Positions 23,566-32,273 of a DNA stretch of 64,000 nt are shown in pieces (the stretch's first letter is position 1; each line of letters begins with the position of its first letter). Both the position numbers and the translations under genes were made by a program. The notes beneath the pieces were generated by a model, which saw only the letters and a list, made by a program, of their open reading frames with translations, was not told where the DNA came from and did no database searches. This stretch comes from Methylobacterium pseudosasicola (GTDB lineage: Bacteria > Pseudomonadota > Alphaproteobacteria > Rhizobiales > Beijerinckiaceae): NCBI RefSeq assembly GCF_900114535.1, contig NZ_FOTK01000029.1, forward strand, positions 17,988 through 81,987, written 5' to 3'.

Positions 23566-24817
23566 TGGCGACCTCGCCGCTCTCGGCGATGTGCCAGGGC
23601 ACGACCGCGTTGTTGTGGTAGAAGGAATTGAGGCCGCGCACCGCGGTGAGGTCCTCGAAGCTCGGCTGGACATAGCCGGTCTCGTCGATCGCCCGGCTCG
23701 CGATGGTCGTCGGCTGCCCGTCCCATTTCCAGGGGAGACGGAAGCGCGTCAGCGCCCGGGTCAGGACCGGCTCCTGCAGGGAGGCATCCTGCCAGGTCTT
23801 TCCGGAATCGACCGAGACTTGCACCCCGCGGATCTTGCCGCGGCCGGTCCAGGCGAGACCCGTGATCTCATGAAAGCCCGGGACGATCCGCTGCGTGCCG
23901 GAGGGCCGCGTGATGATCGACTTCGCCTCCATGACGAACGTGAATTGCCGCGCCGTCCCATCCGGCATCAGGTCGGTGTATTTCGCCGTCTCTTCGCGGG
24001 AGAAGGCCGGCTCGGTCGTGACGTTCAGCCGCCGCAGCCACTTCACGCTCATGTTGCCTTCGAACCCGGGCAGGAGCACCCGCAGGGGATAGCCCTGCTG
24101 CGGGCGCAGCCGCTCGCCGTTCTGGCTGTAGACCAGCAGTGCGTCGTCCAGACATTTCTCGATCGGGATGCTGCGGGTCATGGCGGCGGCATCGGCGCCC
24201 TCGGCCACGACCCATCGGGCGTCGGGCTTGAGTCCGGCTTCCCGCAGGACCGTCGCGAGGCGGACGCCGGTCCATTCGGCGCAACTGACGAGGCCGACCA
24301 GATCCGACGCGGTCCGGCCTTTCTTGATCACATCGTAGCTCGGATTGCCGGAGCATTCGAGGAAGTGGATGCGAGACTCCGACGGGAAGCGGCGGATGTC
24401 GTCCAGGGTCAGGACCAGGGGCATCTCCACCAGCCCGTGGACCAGCAGCCGGTGCCGGGCGGGATCGATATCCGGGATGCCGCCGTGGTGGCGCTCGTAG
24501 AACAGGCCGTTGGGCGTGAGGATGCCGTCGAGATCCTGCAACGGCGTGCGGCTCGAGGCCGAGATGTACTGCTTGAGGCCCTTCGGCACGTTGCGGATGA
24601 GGCCGCTCTCGAAGCGCGAGGGCTGGCCGTAGGTCTGGCTGCCGACATCGGCGCCCGGGGTTTTCGTCCAGTCGGGGATGCCGGGGGGCGCCGCCTCGTC
24701 GGCCTGGCCGCGACCTGGGGCACTGCCTCCCGCCAGGATGCCCGCCGCCGCGGCCGCGCCTTGAGCGAGGAAGCGCCGCCGCGCGGACGGGTTCTTTTTG
24801 GGATCGTCCCGGCTCAT
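23552..24817 (-). CDS. soxC: Sulfite dehydrogenase, molybdopterin subunit (SoxC family)
   Basis: A 421-residue Tat-exported molybdoenzyme. The twin-arginine motif is in SARRRFLAQGAAAAAGILA. The catalytic Cys ligand of Mo is C155 in IHFLECSGNPS, and LDGILTPNGLFYERHHGGIPDIDP is close to SoxC; the C-terminal Mo-co dimerisation domain (GVQVSVDSGKTWQDASL) is complete. It oxidises sulfite in the periplasm and passes electrons to the adjoining cytochrome. This fits detoxification of sulfite released by the FMN-dependent desulfonation systems nearby. SorA is the alternative family name. Confidence 0.88.
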   Translation of the reverse strand: MSRDDPKKNPSARRRFLAQGAAAAAGILAGGSAPGRGQADEAAPPGIPDWTKTPGADVGSQTYGQPSRFESGLIRNVPKGLKQYISASSRTPLQDLDGILTPNGLFYERHHGGIPDIDPARHRLLVHGLVEMPLVLTLDDIRRFPSESRIHFLECSGNPSYDVIKKGRTASDLVGLVSCAEWTGVRLATVLREAGLKPDARWVVAEGADAAAMTRSIPIEKCLDDALLVYSQNGERLRPQQGYPLRVLLPGFEGNMSVKWLRRLNVTTEPAFSREETAKYTDLMPDGTARQFTFVMEAKSIITRPSGTQRIVPGFHEITGLAWTGRGKIRGVQVSVDSGKTWQDASLQEPVLTRALTRFRLPWKWDGQPTTIASRAIDETGYVQPSFEDLTAVRGLNSFYHNNAVVPWHIAESGEVANGYA

Positions 24818-24959
24818 CGCATCGCGTTCCGAACTGGCGGGCCGCCTTCGTGGGCGACCGAGATTCTACACTCGCGACACGGTCGAAGGCCCGCGCGGGC
24901 GATACCTGACCCGGGGCCGTCCAGCCGCGCGGAGCCCATGTGCCCGGACATAATCGCCA

Positions 24960-25100
24960 TCAGTGTAGCACCCACCCGATCAAGCAGATCAGGAGAGCGC
25001 TTGCGACGATGTAGGTCCGCATCCGGCTTTCCTCGCTCGACAACGGCGCATCGACGGCGTGCAGAAACTCGTAATCCTGGATGTCGTCTCTCATGGTCAT
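24960..25100 (-). CDS. Small single-pass membrane protein, 46 aa
   Basis: A 46-residue protein with a hydrophilic acidic N-terminus (RDDIQDYEFLHAVDAPLSSEESRMR) and one C-terminal membrane helix (TYIVASALLICLIGWVLH). Two in-frame ATGs (25100, 25094) are possible; GAAGA lies eight bases upstream of the first. It lies between SoxC and the YeiH cluster on the same strand. C-tail-anchored small proteins of this shape often associate with a larger membrane complex, but no partner can be named. Confidence 0.5.
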   Translation of the reverse strand: MTMRDDIQDYEFLHAVDAPLSSEESRMRTYIVASALLICLIGWVLH

Positions 25101-25253
25101 GGTCAAATCTTCTTTGCTCTCCGTTTTTTCGGGTTCAAGAGTCGGCTGCCCCATCTCGGTCGAAGCCGACAGAAAGCCGGGCTTCCTCGAATGGGTTGGC
25201 CGCGGCGCAAGGAACACGCCGGATCGGATCCGACGCGCTGGCGACGAGACATC

Positions 25254-25499
25254 TCAAATGTTCGCTGCGTGGTGACTGCGGCAAGACTCCCCGGCAGGCA
25301 GGTAGATCGCGCGTAGACTGCACAGACCATCGCGGCTCTTCACGGACGCGAAGCCCGAACTCATGGCCGCGAGGTTTGCGAAGGTACGCTCCAGCTGGTG
25401 CGGATCGTTGTCGAAATGCACGCAGGTCTCGCAGCGTCGGGCGGCGTGCGACTCCCAACGCAGGCTTCTGAATGCGCGCCACCAGCGTGGGGCCGTCAC
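25254..25499 (-). CDS. Small cysteine-containing protein translationally coupled to the YeiH-type exporter
   Basis: An 81-residue protein read from GTG 25499, which overlaps the exporter stop in a GTGA. Four cysteines are arranged as C-x2-C (RRCETCVHFDNDP), then C60 and C73, with nearby histidines (H28, H34, H76, H77), a pattern that could bind zinc or iron. Other features are ERTFANLAAMSSGFASVKSRDGLCSLR. No signal peptide or membrane helix is seen. I do not recognise the family; the coupling suggests a role with the exporter or with redox/sulfite sensing. Confidence 0.6.
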   Translation of the reverse strand: MTAPRWWRAFRSLRWESHAARRCETCVHFDNDPHQLERTFANLAAMSSGFASVKSRDGLCSLRAIYLPAGESCRSHHAANI

Positions 25500-26902
25500 T
25501 TCGCCAACGCCGCCCAATAAGAGCCGAAGACCAGCACCGACAGGACGAAGCCGACGACGAGATTGACCGCGACGCCGGCCGTAAAGGCGATCGCCGGCCG
25601 GCCCCCGGCCGGGGCGAAGTCGCGAAAGCGGGTGGTCAGCCCGATCGACAGGAAGCTGAACGTGAAGGCCCAGATCCGTAGGCTCGTGATCGGCGCGATC
25701 AGCGTGGGCTTCACCTGCGCATTGTAGTCGGCAAACGAGATGCCGCGCGTCACGACCGTCACCAAAAGCGAGGCGAGCAGGAAGCCGATCACGAATTTCG
25801 GGAAGCGCCACCAGATCTGGCCGACTTCGACCGACCCGCTGGTCCCGGACCGCTCCCAGTAGGTCACCGAGATGAGCGACAGGACGAGCGCCCAGATGCC
25901 GATCCAGACATCGCGGCCGACGACCTTGATCAGCGTGTAAGCCCAAACCGCCTGGTCGGCCGTGCCGGCGATGCCGGTCTCCGGCCCCGCGAGGCCGCCA
26001 TAGGCCTGGGCCGCCGCGAAGCCGGCTGCATCCGCGAATTCCGAGGTGCCGATCCACGCCCCCCCGACGCCGGCCGGCAGGCCGAGGGCCCGGGCCACAA
26101 GGGGCAGCAGGAAGATCAGCACGATCGCCCAGAGCACGACGAGGGTGATCGCGATCGGCGGGTCCTCCTTGCGAGCCCGCACCGCCCCGGCGATGGCGAT
26201 GGAGGCCGAGACGCCGCAGACGGCGCCGCCGGCCCCCAGCGTTGCCGCGAGCCGGTGGTCGAGGCCGAGCCTCCGGGCCACGAAGAAGATCACCAGGAAG
26301 GTCAGGATCGAGACGATCGACGCCTGCAGGATCGCGACCGGCCCGGCCCACAGGATCAGCGTGAACGGCAGGGTCGCGCCAAGCAGGACGATGCCGAGCT
26401 TGATGTAGAATTCGACCCGGAAGGCGCCCGACAAAGCGGCCGGGATGCCGGTCGTGTTGGCGATCAGCAGGCCGAGGAACAGCGCGATCAGCGGCGGTTC
26501 GAGGTTGTAGGTCTGGGCCTGGTCCCAGGCTCCCAGCACGAAGATTGCCAGAGAGACGACGTAGACCAGCACGAACGAGCCCAGGAAGGCGGACGGCCGC
26601 TGGCCGATCGCCGCCAGGGCAACCGCGAAGACCGCGGCGAAGACCACGAACTGGGCCACGTAGCGGGTGGCATCGGCGGAGAGCTGCGCGAGGAGCTGAT
26701 CCGGGCTCGACCATTTGGCCGGCGCCACGGCGATCCAGCCGATGCTCGTCCCCTGCGCGAAGGCCGCGTAGGCGATCAGGACCGTGGCGAGGCCGACCCA
26801 GACGGCCCACCAATCCTCCTTGCGCCAGAGTTCGCTCCAACCGCTTCCACTGTCCGGAGACGCCCGCTCCTGCGTGGCCGATATCGATGCGCCCGATCCC
26901 AT
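25496..26902 (-). CDS. Putative sulfate/anion exporter, YeiH family
   Basis: A 468-residue protein with about 11 membrane segments, longer than E. coli YeiH (about 350) because of an N-terminal two-helix extension. The family core is visible: LGATLPFTLILWAGPVAILQASIVSILTFLVIFF, then LAATLGAGGAVCGVSASIAIAGAV, the most conserved block, and a C-terminal TTRFRDFAPAGGRPAIAFTAGV. Members are annotated as putative sulfate exporters; experimental proof is thin. ATG 26902 has GGGGGA five bases upstream. The setting beside SoxCD fits disposal of sulfate formed from sulfite. Confidence 0.83.
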   Translation of the reverse strand: MGSGASISATQERASPDSGSGWSELWRKEDWWAVWVGLATVLIAYAAFAQGTSIGWIAVAPAKWSSPDQLLAQLSADATRYVAQFVVFAAVFAVALAAIGQRPSAFLGSFVLVYVVSLAIFVLGAWDQAQTYNLEPPLIALFLGLLIANTTGIPAALSGAFRVEFYIKLGIVLLGATLPFTLILWAGPVAILQASIVSILTFLVIFFVARRLGLDHRLAATLGAGGAVCGVSASIAIAGAVRARKEDPPIAITLVVLWAIVLIFLLPLVARALGLPAGVGGAWIGTSEFADAAGFAAAQAYGGLAGPETGIAGTADQAVWAYTLIKVVGRDVWIGIWALVLSLISVTYWERSGTSGSVEVGQIWWRFPKFVIGFLLASLLVTVVTRGISFADYNAQVKPTLIAPITSLRIWAFTFSFLSIGLTTRFRDFAPAGGRPAIAFTAGVAVNLVVGFVLSVLVFGSYWAALAK

Positions 26903-27362
26903 CTCGTCCCCCTTTGCCGCGACGATGCGCAATCCCCGATGTCACGCGCTCATGGGCACCGAACCGGTCTGGGCGGTGGCGAGCGCTCTCGTGCAATTCC
27001 GACACGCCCCGAGCATCCCCGAAATCGAGGGCTTCACCCGCGGCGCTGGTGTTTCTCTTCCGCCTCGGCCCTGCCTGCGCCGCGAGCCGAGGGCTCGACG
27101 GGCGGCTGATGCCAAAGATGCGGAGTGACAATCGTGTCGATGACGGCGCCGCCGGTCAAACGAAACGATCACTTTTGTTCGGCCGGATCGGAGGATAGCC
27201 TTCCTGAATCCTGGGCTTGCGCGTCCCGATTCTTCGCAGCAGCGGGTTTCCGCGGCGAAAGACCTGATTTGGCGTGTGGCCGATGCCTCGGCCGCAGCCG
27301 ATGTTTCACCATGGGAAACCGGATCGGGGCCGCCTGGGCGCCGGTTCGCGAGGCAGCCGGGC
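26903..27362. other. Intergenic region, no gene seen
   Basis: This 460-bp gap separates the YeiH-type exporter start from the end of the FMN monooxygenase gene, both on the minus strand. Open frames crossing it are arginine-rich and have neither ribosome sites nor recognisable sequence. AT-richer patches occur near 27125-27180 and 27215-27240 and likely belong to the exporter promoter. I see no strong inverted repeat or T-run terminator. Confidence 0.45.
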
Positions 27363-28712
27363 TCAGGCCTGCGTCGGACTCGCCGGGGCCGACGCAACCC
27401 GCGCTGGCGGGCGGGAGCCCAAATGGTCCCGGAGGGTCCGGCCCTCGTATTCGCTGCGGAACAGGCCGCGCCGGCGCAGCTCGGGCAGCACCAGCGCGAT
27501 GAAGTCGTCGAGGCCCCCGGGCAGGGTCGCCGGCATGATGTTGAAGCCGTCGGCGCCTTTCGCGCGGAAGCGCTCCTCCATCTCGTCGGCGATCTGAGCG
27601 GGCGTGCCGACGATCTGCGAATGGCCCCGGGCGCCGGCGATCCGCAGGTAGAGTTGGCGGAGCGTCAGACCCTCGCGCCGGGCAAGATCGAACATCAGCT
27701 GCTGCCGGGACTTGGCGCCCTCGGCCTCTGGCAGCTCGGGCACCGGCCCGTCGGGATCGTGGCCGGACAGGTCGAAGCCGCCGACCATGCGCTCCAGAAG
27801 CGCCAGGCCGACCACCGGGTCGATCAGGTCCTGAAGCGCCTCGAACTTGGCGCGCGCCTCCGCCTCGGTGCGGCCCACTACCGGGAACAGCCCGGGCATC
27901 ACCTTGAGGTCGTCCCGGGCCCGGCCGAAACGGGCCATCCGCTCCTTCAGGTCGCCGTAGAATTCGACCGCCTCGGCGAGCGTCTGGTTGGCGGTGAACA
28001 CGATCTCGGCGGTGCGCGCGGCGAGGTCCTTGCCCGGACCCGAGGATCCCGCCTGTACCAGGACCGGCTGCCCCTGGGGCGTGCGCGAGATGTTGAGCGG
28101 GCCGCGCACCTCGAAATGCTTGCCGCGGTGATTCAGTGGCCGGAAACCGTCTTGCTTCGAGAATTGTCCGCTGGCGCGATCGATGATCACCGCGCCGTCG
28201 TCCCAGGTGTTCCACAGCCCGAGGACGACGTCGACGAACTCCTCGGCCCGCTCGTAGCGGTCGGTGTGCCGCGCGATCTGGTCGTTGCCGAAATTGGCGG
28301 CCTCGGCATCCGTGGTCGAGGTGACGAGGTTCCAGCCGGCCCGGCCGCCGCTCAGGTGATCGAGCGAGGCGAAGCGGCGGGCGACGTTGTAGGGCTCGTT
28401 GAAGCTGGTGGAGGTGGTGGCGACCAGCCCGATCCGGCTCGTGACCGCGGCCAATGCCGAGAGCAGCGTCACCGGCTCGAAATGGGCCGAGCGGGCCGTG
28501 CGCTCGCTGGAGCGCAGGTTGCTGTCGCGAATGCCGGTCCCGTCCTCCAGAAAGACGAGATCGAACTTCGCTTCCTCCGCCCGGCGCGCCCAGCCGACAT
28601 AGCGTTCGAGATTGAGCCCGCCATCGGCCTCGCTCGATGGGTGGCGCCAGCCGGCCACGTGGTGCCCGGTGGCGTAGAAGAAGGCGCCGAGGCGAAGCGT
28701 ATCCTGTGTCAT
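27363..28712 (-). CDS. LLM-class FMN-dependent monooxygenase (NtaA/SnaA/DszA family)
   Basis: A 449-residue luciferase-fold enzyme that uses FMNH2 and O2. Family features: LRLGAFFYATGHHVAGWRHPSS at the start, RRFASLDHLSGGRAGWNLVTS, DRYERAEEFVDVVLGLWNTW and QPVLVQAGSSGPGKDLAARTAEIVF. Relatives attack nitrilotriacetate, dibenzothiophene sulfone or alkanesulfonates. It is the last gene of a binding protein-ATPase-permease operon, so its substrate is probably the imported organosulfur compound. ATG 28712 has no clear ribosome site. The required FMN reductase is not in the window. Confidence 0.87.
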   Translation of the reverse strand: MTQDTLRLGAFFYATGHHVAGWRHPSSEADGGLNLERYVGWARRAEEAKFDLVFLEDGTGIRDSNLRSSERTARSAHFEPVTLLSALAAVTSRIGLVATTSTSFNEPYNVARRFASLDHLSGGRAGWNLVTSTTDAEAANFGNDQIARHTDRYERAEEFVDVVLGLWNTWDDGAVIIDRASGQFSKQDGFRPLNHRGKHFEVRGPLNISRTPQGQPVLVQAGSSGPGKDLAARTAEIVFTANQTLAEAVEFYGDLKERMARFGRARDDLKVMPGLFPVVGRTEAEARAKFEALQDLIDPVVGLALLERMVGGFDLSGHDPDGPVPELPEAEGAKSRQQLMFDLARREGLTLRQLYLRIAGARGHSQIVGTPAQIADEMEERFRAKGADGFNIMPATLPGGLDDFIALVLPELRRRGLFRSEYEGRTLRDHLGSRPPARVASAPASPTQA

Positions 28713-28773
28713 CGGCCGATCGGGGTTGCAGGCGATGCGTTCCGGGTCGAAGGCAGCGACGCCGCGCGCGGCG

Positions 28774-29646
28774 TCAGCGCACCATGCCCCAACGCCGGAC
28801 CGTGAGCCGCTCGAACGTCGCGAACACGACATTCTCGACGATGAGCCCGATCGCGATGACCAGCAAGAGGCCGGCGAAGACCCGGTCGGTATAGAGCTCG
28901 TTGCGGTTCTGGTAGATATACCAGCCGAGGCCGCCCTGGCCGGATGCGGCGCCGAAGACCAACTCGGCCGCGATCAGGGTGCGCCACGCAAAGGCCCAGC
29001 CGATCTTGAGCCCGGACAGGATCGCCGGCAGGGCCGCCGGGATCAGGATCTGCCAGACATAGGACAGTCCCGTCAGGCCGTAATTGCGCCCGGCCATGCG
29101 CAGGGTCTCGGGCACGCCCTGAAAGCCCGCGAAGGTGTTGAGCGCCAGCGGCCACAGCACCGCGTGGACCAGCACGAAGATCAGACTGCCGGAGCCGAGC
29201 CCGAACCAGAGCAAGGCCAGCGGCAACAGCGCGATGGCAGGCAGCGGGTTGAACATCGCCGTCAGGGTCGAGAGCAGGTCGCGGCCGAACTGCGTCGAGA
29301 CCGCCAGCGTCGTCAGGCCGAAGGCCAGCACGACCCCGCCGAAATACCCTTCCGCCAGCACGGTGAGGGAGATCCGGGCGCGCGCCAGCAACTCGCCGCT
29401 GCCCAGGCCCTCGACCAAGGCCGACAGGGTGGCGCCGAAGCCGGGGAGCAGGAGATCGTTGTTCTGCCAGCGCGCGAGCGCCTCCCAGACGAGCGCGAGC
29501 GCGACGAGGATCAATCCCTTGCGCAGCCAGCCCTGCTGCCAGATCCGCGTGGAAAGCGGCAGCACGCGCTCGACCGGCGCCTCCACGAAGGGCGGCAGCA
29601 CAAGGTCGTATTCCGAGCGGATCGGCGGGCGGACATGCTGGGTCAT
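28774..29646 (-). CDS. ABC transporter permease, sulfonate/nitrate/taurine type
   Basis: A 290-residue inner-membrane protein of the SsuC/TauC/NrtB family with about six helices. After a 45-residue cytoplasmic N-terminus, WLRKGLILVALALVWEALARWQNNDLLLPGF is the usual first helix and following loop; the coupling (EAA) loop is AGRNYGLTGLSYVWQILIPAALPAILSGLKIGWAFAWRTLIAAEL. Its ATG overlaps the ATPase stop by 4 bases. It works with the ATPase upstream and the binding protein at 30.5 kb; the organic sulfur substrate is inferred from the monooxygenase that follows. Confidence 0.9.
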   Translation of the reverse strand: MTQHVRPPIRSEYDLVLPPFVEAPVERVLPLSTRIWQQGWLRKGLILVALALVWEALARWQNNDLLLPGFGATLSALVEGLGSGELLARARISLTVLAEGYFGGVVLAFGLTTLAVSTQFGRDLLSTLTAMFNPLPAIALLPLALLWFGLGSGSLIFVLVHAVLWPLALNTFAGFQGVPETLRMAGRNYGLTGLSYVWQILIPAALPAILSGLKIGWAFAWRTLIAAELVFGAASGQGGLGWYIYQNRNELYTDRVFAGLLLVIAIGLIVENVVFATFERLTVRRWGMVR

Positions 29647-30527
29647 CGCGCAGGGGCCGGCGGAACGGAGGTCTCGGGGTCGGTCTCGAACAGGCGGTCG
29701 TGCAGGCGCTGCACCGCCGCCTGGAATGCATCGCCGCCGACGCTCGCCAGATCGAAATCGTGGCCATTGTACTCGCCCCGGACCCGGCCGGGATGGGGCG
29801 AGAGCAGCGCCACCCGGTTGCCGACCACCAAAGCCTCCTCGATCGAATGCGTGACGAACAGCAGGGTGAAGCGCACCTCCTCCCAGAGGATCAGCAGCTC
29901 CTCCTGCATCTTGCGCCGGGTCAGGGCGTCGAGGGCCGCGAACGGCTCGTCCATCAGCAGCACCTTGGGCTGCGTCGCGAGCGCCCGGGCGATGGCGACG
30001 CGCTGCTTCATGCCGCCGGAGAGCTGGTGCGGGTAGCTGTCGGCGAAGGGCGTGAGGCCGACCTTGTCGATGTAGTGCCGCGCCCGGGCCTCGGCCTCGC
30101 GCCGGCTGACGAGGCCGGCGGCGCGCAGCGGGAACGCGACGTTCTGCGCCACGGTTTTCCAGGGCGGCAGCTGGTCGAATTCCTGGAAGACCACGATGCG
30201 GTCCGGCCCCGGCCCGCGCACGACCTCGCCGCCGAGGGTGATCGTGCCCTCCACCGGGGGGATGAAGCCGGCGATCGCCTTGAGCAGGGTGGACTTGCCG
30301 CAGCCCGAGGGGCCGAGCAGGATGAAGCGGTCCGCCTCGTAGACATCGAACCCGACCCGGTGGGTCGCCCGGACCACGCGCTCGGGCGTGCGGTATTCCA
30401 GGGTCAGGTTCGAGACCCGCAGCAGCGGCGGCGGCAGGGAAGCCTGCGGCACTCCGGCCTCGCTTCGGCTGGGACCCGGCTCGGCAGGCGCCGGCGAGAG
30501 GTTGCGGCGCTCGGCGACCAAGGTCAT
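29643..30527 (-). CDS. ABC transporter ATP-binding protein, sulfonate/nitrate/taurine type
   Basis: A 294-residue ATPase with a 35-residue N-terminal extension. Walker A GPSGCGKST (about 73-81), Q-loop VFQEFDQLPPWKTV, signature LSGGMKQRVAIARAL, Walker B VLLMDEPFAALDALTR and H-loop VTHSIEEAL are all intact. The Q-loop sequence with LPPW is typical of SsuB/TauB/NrtD. The binding-protein gene ends 4 bp upstream and the permease gene overlaps downstream, giving one operon of four genes with the monooxygenase. Confidence 0.92.
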   Translation of the reverse strand: MTLVAERRNLSPAPAEPGPSRSEAGVPQASLPPPLLRVSNLTLEYRTPERVVRATHRVGFDVYEADRFILLGPSGCGKSTLLKAIAGFIPPVEGTITLGGEVVRGPGPDRIVVFQEFDQLPPWKTVAQNVAFPLRAAGLVSRREAEARARHYIDKVGLTPFADSYPHQLSGGMKQRVAIARALATQPKVLLMDEPFAALDALTRRKMQEELLILWEEVRFTLLFVTHSIEEALVVGNRVALLSPHPGRVRGEYNGHDFDLASVGGDAFQAAVQRLHDRLFETDPETSVPPAPAR

Positions 30528-30531
30528 CCGC

Positions 30532-31554
30532 TCAGCTGCCGGTCGCGATGCGGGGATTGGCGAAGAAATAGTCGTCGAGGGTCTTGGGCTCGTTCCGGAT
30601 CGCGCCGACCCGGTGCATGAACTGCCCGAGCCCGATCGTGTTCTGCGGCTCGATCTTGAAGGTCACCTCCGGGTTCCGGATCACCTTGAGCAGCAGGTCG
30701 CGGTCGATCCGGCTGTTGTTGGACTTGATGTAGATGTCGGCGGCCTTCTCAGGATTGTCGGTGATGAACTTCGCTGCCTCGGCGAGGGCGTCCACGAAAG
30801 CCGTGTAGGTCTTCGGGCTGTCCGTGTAGAATTTCTCGGTGGCGTAGAGCACCGTCGAGGAGGCGGGGCCGCCCTGGACCGCGTAGGAGTTCAGAACGAT
30901 ATGCGCGTTCGGGTTGCCGGCCAGCTCCTGCTCCTGGAACGGTGGGTTGCCGAAATGGCCGGTAATCTCGGTGCCGCCCTTGATGATGGCGGCCGAGGCC
31001 TCCGGATGCGGAACCGCGACGCTGATCTTGTCGAGCCGGGCGAAGTCCTTGTCGCCCCAGAGCTTCGCGGAGGCCCATTGCAGGATGCGGGACTGAACCG
31101 AGACGCCGACCGCCGGCACCGCGATCCGGTCCTTGTCGGTGAAGTCGCCGATCGTCTTTACCTCGGGCCGGTTCGAGACGAGGTAATAGGGAAAGTTGCC
31201 GAGCGAGGCGACGCCCTTCACATTCTGCCGACCGCGCGTGCGGTCCCACAGCGTGAACAGCGGCCCGACGCCGGCTCCGGCGACGTCGATGCTCCCCGAC
31301 AGGAGGGCATCGTTCACGGCCGAGCCCCCGGAGAGCTGCGCGTACTCGACCTTGATGTCGAGGCCGGCTTCCTTGCCGTGCTTCTCGATCAGCTTCTGGT
31401 CTTCGGCCACGTTCAGCAGCAGGTAGACGACGCCGAACTGCTTCGCGATGCGCAGCTGCCCCTCCGCAGCCGCGGCCGGCCCCGCGGCGAGGACGAGCCC
31501 GAACAGGGCGGCGGCCTGCCGGCGCGAGAACAGGGTGCGTCGCATGCCGATCAT
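30532..31554 (-). CDS. ABC transporter substrate-binding protein, sulfonate/nitrate/taurine type
   Basis: A 340-residue periplasmic protein that heads the operon. Signal peptide: MRRTLFSRRQAAALFGLVLAAGPAAA. The mature part starts LRIAKQFGVVYLLLNVAEDQKLIEKHGKEAGLDIKVEYAQLSGGSAVNDALLSGSIDVAGAGVGPLF, the usual NMT1/SsuA-like sequence. ATG 31554 is chosen as GAGGA lies 7 bases upstream; ATG 31545 is also possible. The operon promoter must lie in the long divergent region toward the metQ genes. Confidence 0.88.
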   Translation of the reverse strand: MIGMRRTLFSRRQAAALFGLVLAAGPAAAAEGQLRIAKQFGVVYLLLNVAEDQKLIEKHGKEAGLDIKVEYAQLSGGSAVNDALLSGSIDVAGAGVGPLFTLWDRTRGRQNVKGVASLGNFPYYLVSNRPEVKTIGDFTDKDRIAVPAVGVSVQSRILQWASAKLWGDKDFARLDKISVAVPHPEASAAIIKGGTEITGHFGNPPFQEQELAGNPNAHIVLNSYAVQGGPASSTVLYATEKFYTDSPKTYTAFVDALAEAAKFITDNPEKAADIYIKSNNSRIDRDLLLKVIRNPEVTFKIEPQNTIGLGQFMHRVGAIRNEPKTLDDYFFANPRIATGS

Positions 31555-32273
31555 GGTTCCTCGCGGCTGCCGGGCACGACAAGTGTGCGATATTGGCCTG
31601 ATGACGGGCGGGAACTTGCCTTTTCGAAGATACGGCGTCAACGAGAACGTTCTTTTTACAGAACAATCATATAGGGATACTGTTTCTACGAGCTGCCCAA
31701 TGCGAAGAATAATCTTTGCCATGCTGGGTTTTGCGTAGGCGCCGCCGGCCGTCCTGGTCTCGATAAGAAACAAATCTTTTAGACATCAGGACGCTGCGTC
31801 CGGCCCGTTCTACAAAACGACCGCGCGGCCTGCCTTGCCACCGGGTGATCGTGCCCTCCCGCCGATCGCGCCCGACCTGCGAAGTCGATCCCCAATAGTC
31901 GTCCAAGCATCCCGATCATGCGTGGCGTCCGATAGGCGGAGGGGCCGGCGAGCGCGGTGTTTCATCGCTGGCACGGCGTCCGCGGGGGATCGAATTGCTG
32001 TCTATCAGGCTAATGGTAGGTCGTTTTCGTCGAGATTTGAGTATCTTTGGAATGCTCGGCCCTGCGGGTCTGGTCTAGTTTGCGATGCGAGATCACAGTC
32101 TCGCGGTCGCAACGATCGCCTTGATCATATCCCACCCGGTTCTCCCTGCGCTGTCGCGTACGGGAGGCTCGGGAACCGGGGATAGGGTGCGGGGGGCGCT
32201 CAATGAACGGCCACCTTATCCGCTCTGGGCTGCGGGGATCCTTCGACTGGGTCCCGCGAGGTCGAAAAGCATC
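31555..32273. promoter_or_regulatory. Divergent promoter region between the two organosulfur operons, with AGAAC/GTTCT half-sites
   Basis: This 719-bp non-coding region is the longest in the window and separates the sulfonate-type ABC operon (minus) from metQ-metN-metI-sfnB (plus). About 90 bp upstream of the ABC operon start there is a perfect palindrome AGAACGTTCT (31644-31653) followed by a third half-site AGAAC (31660-31664). The surrounding 31640-31740 is AT-rich and likely holds the promoter. Candidate sigma-54 sites were looked for because SfnR-type control is known for sfn genes; none is convincing. Confidence 0.45.

Noticed and set aside
26942..27397. A 151-codon minus-strand frame in the gap between the YeiH-type exporter and the FMN monooxygenase.
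   Set aside because: Arginine-rich, no ribosome site, overlaps the monooxygenase end out of frame, and no recognisable sequence.
31965..31990. Possible sigma-54 promoter, TGGCACG followed by CCGC.
   Set aside because: The -12 element lacks the TTGC needed; spacing alone is not enough.
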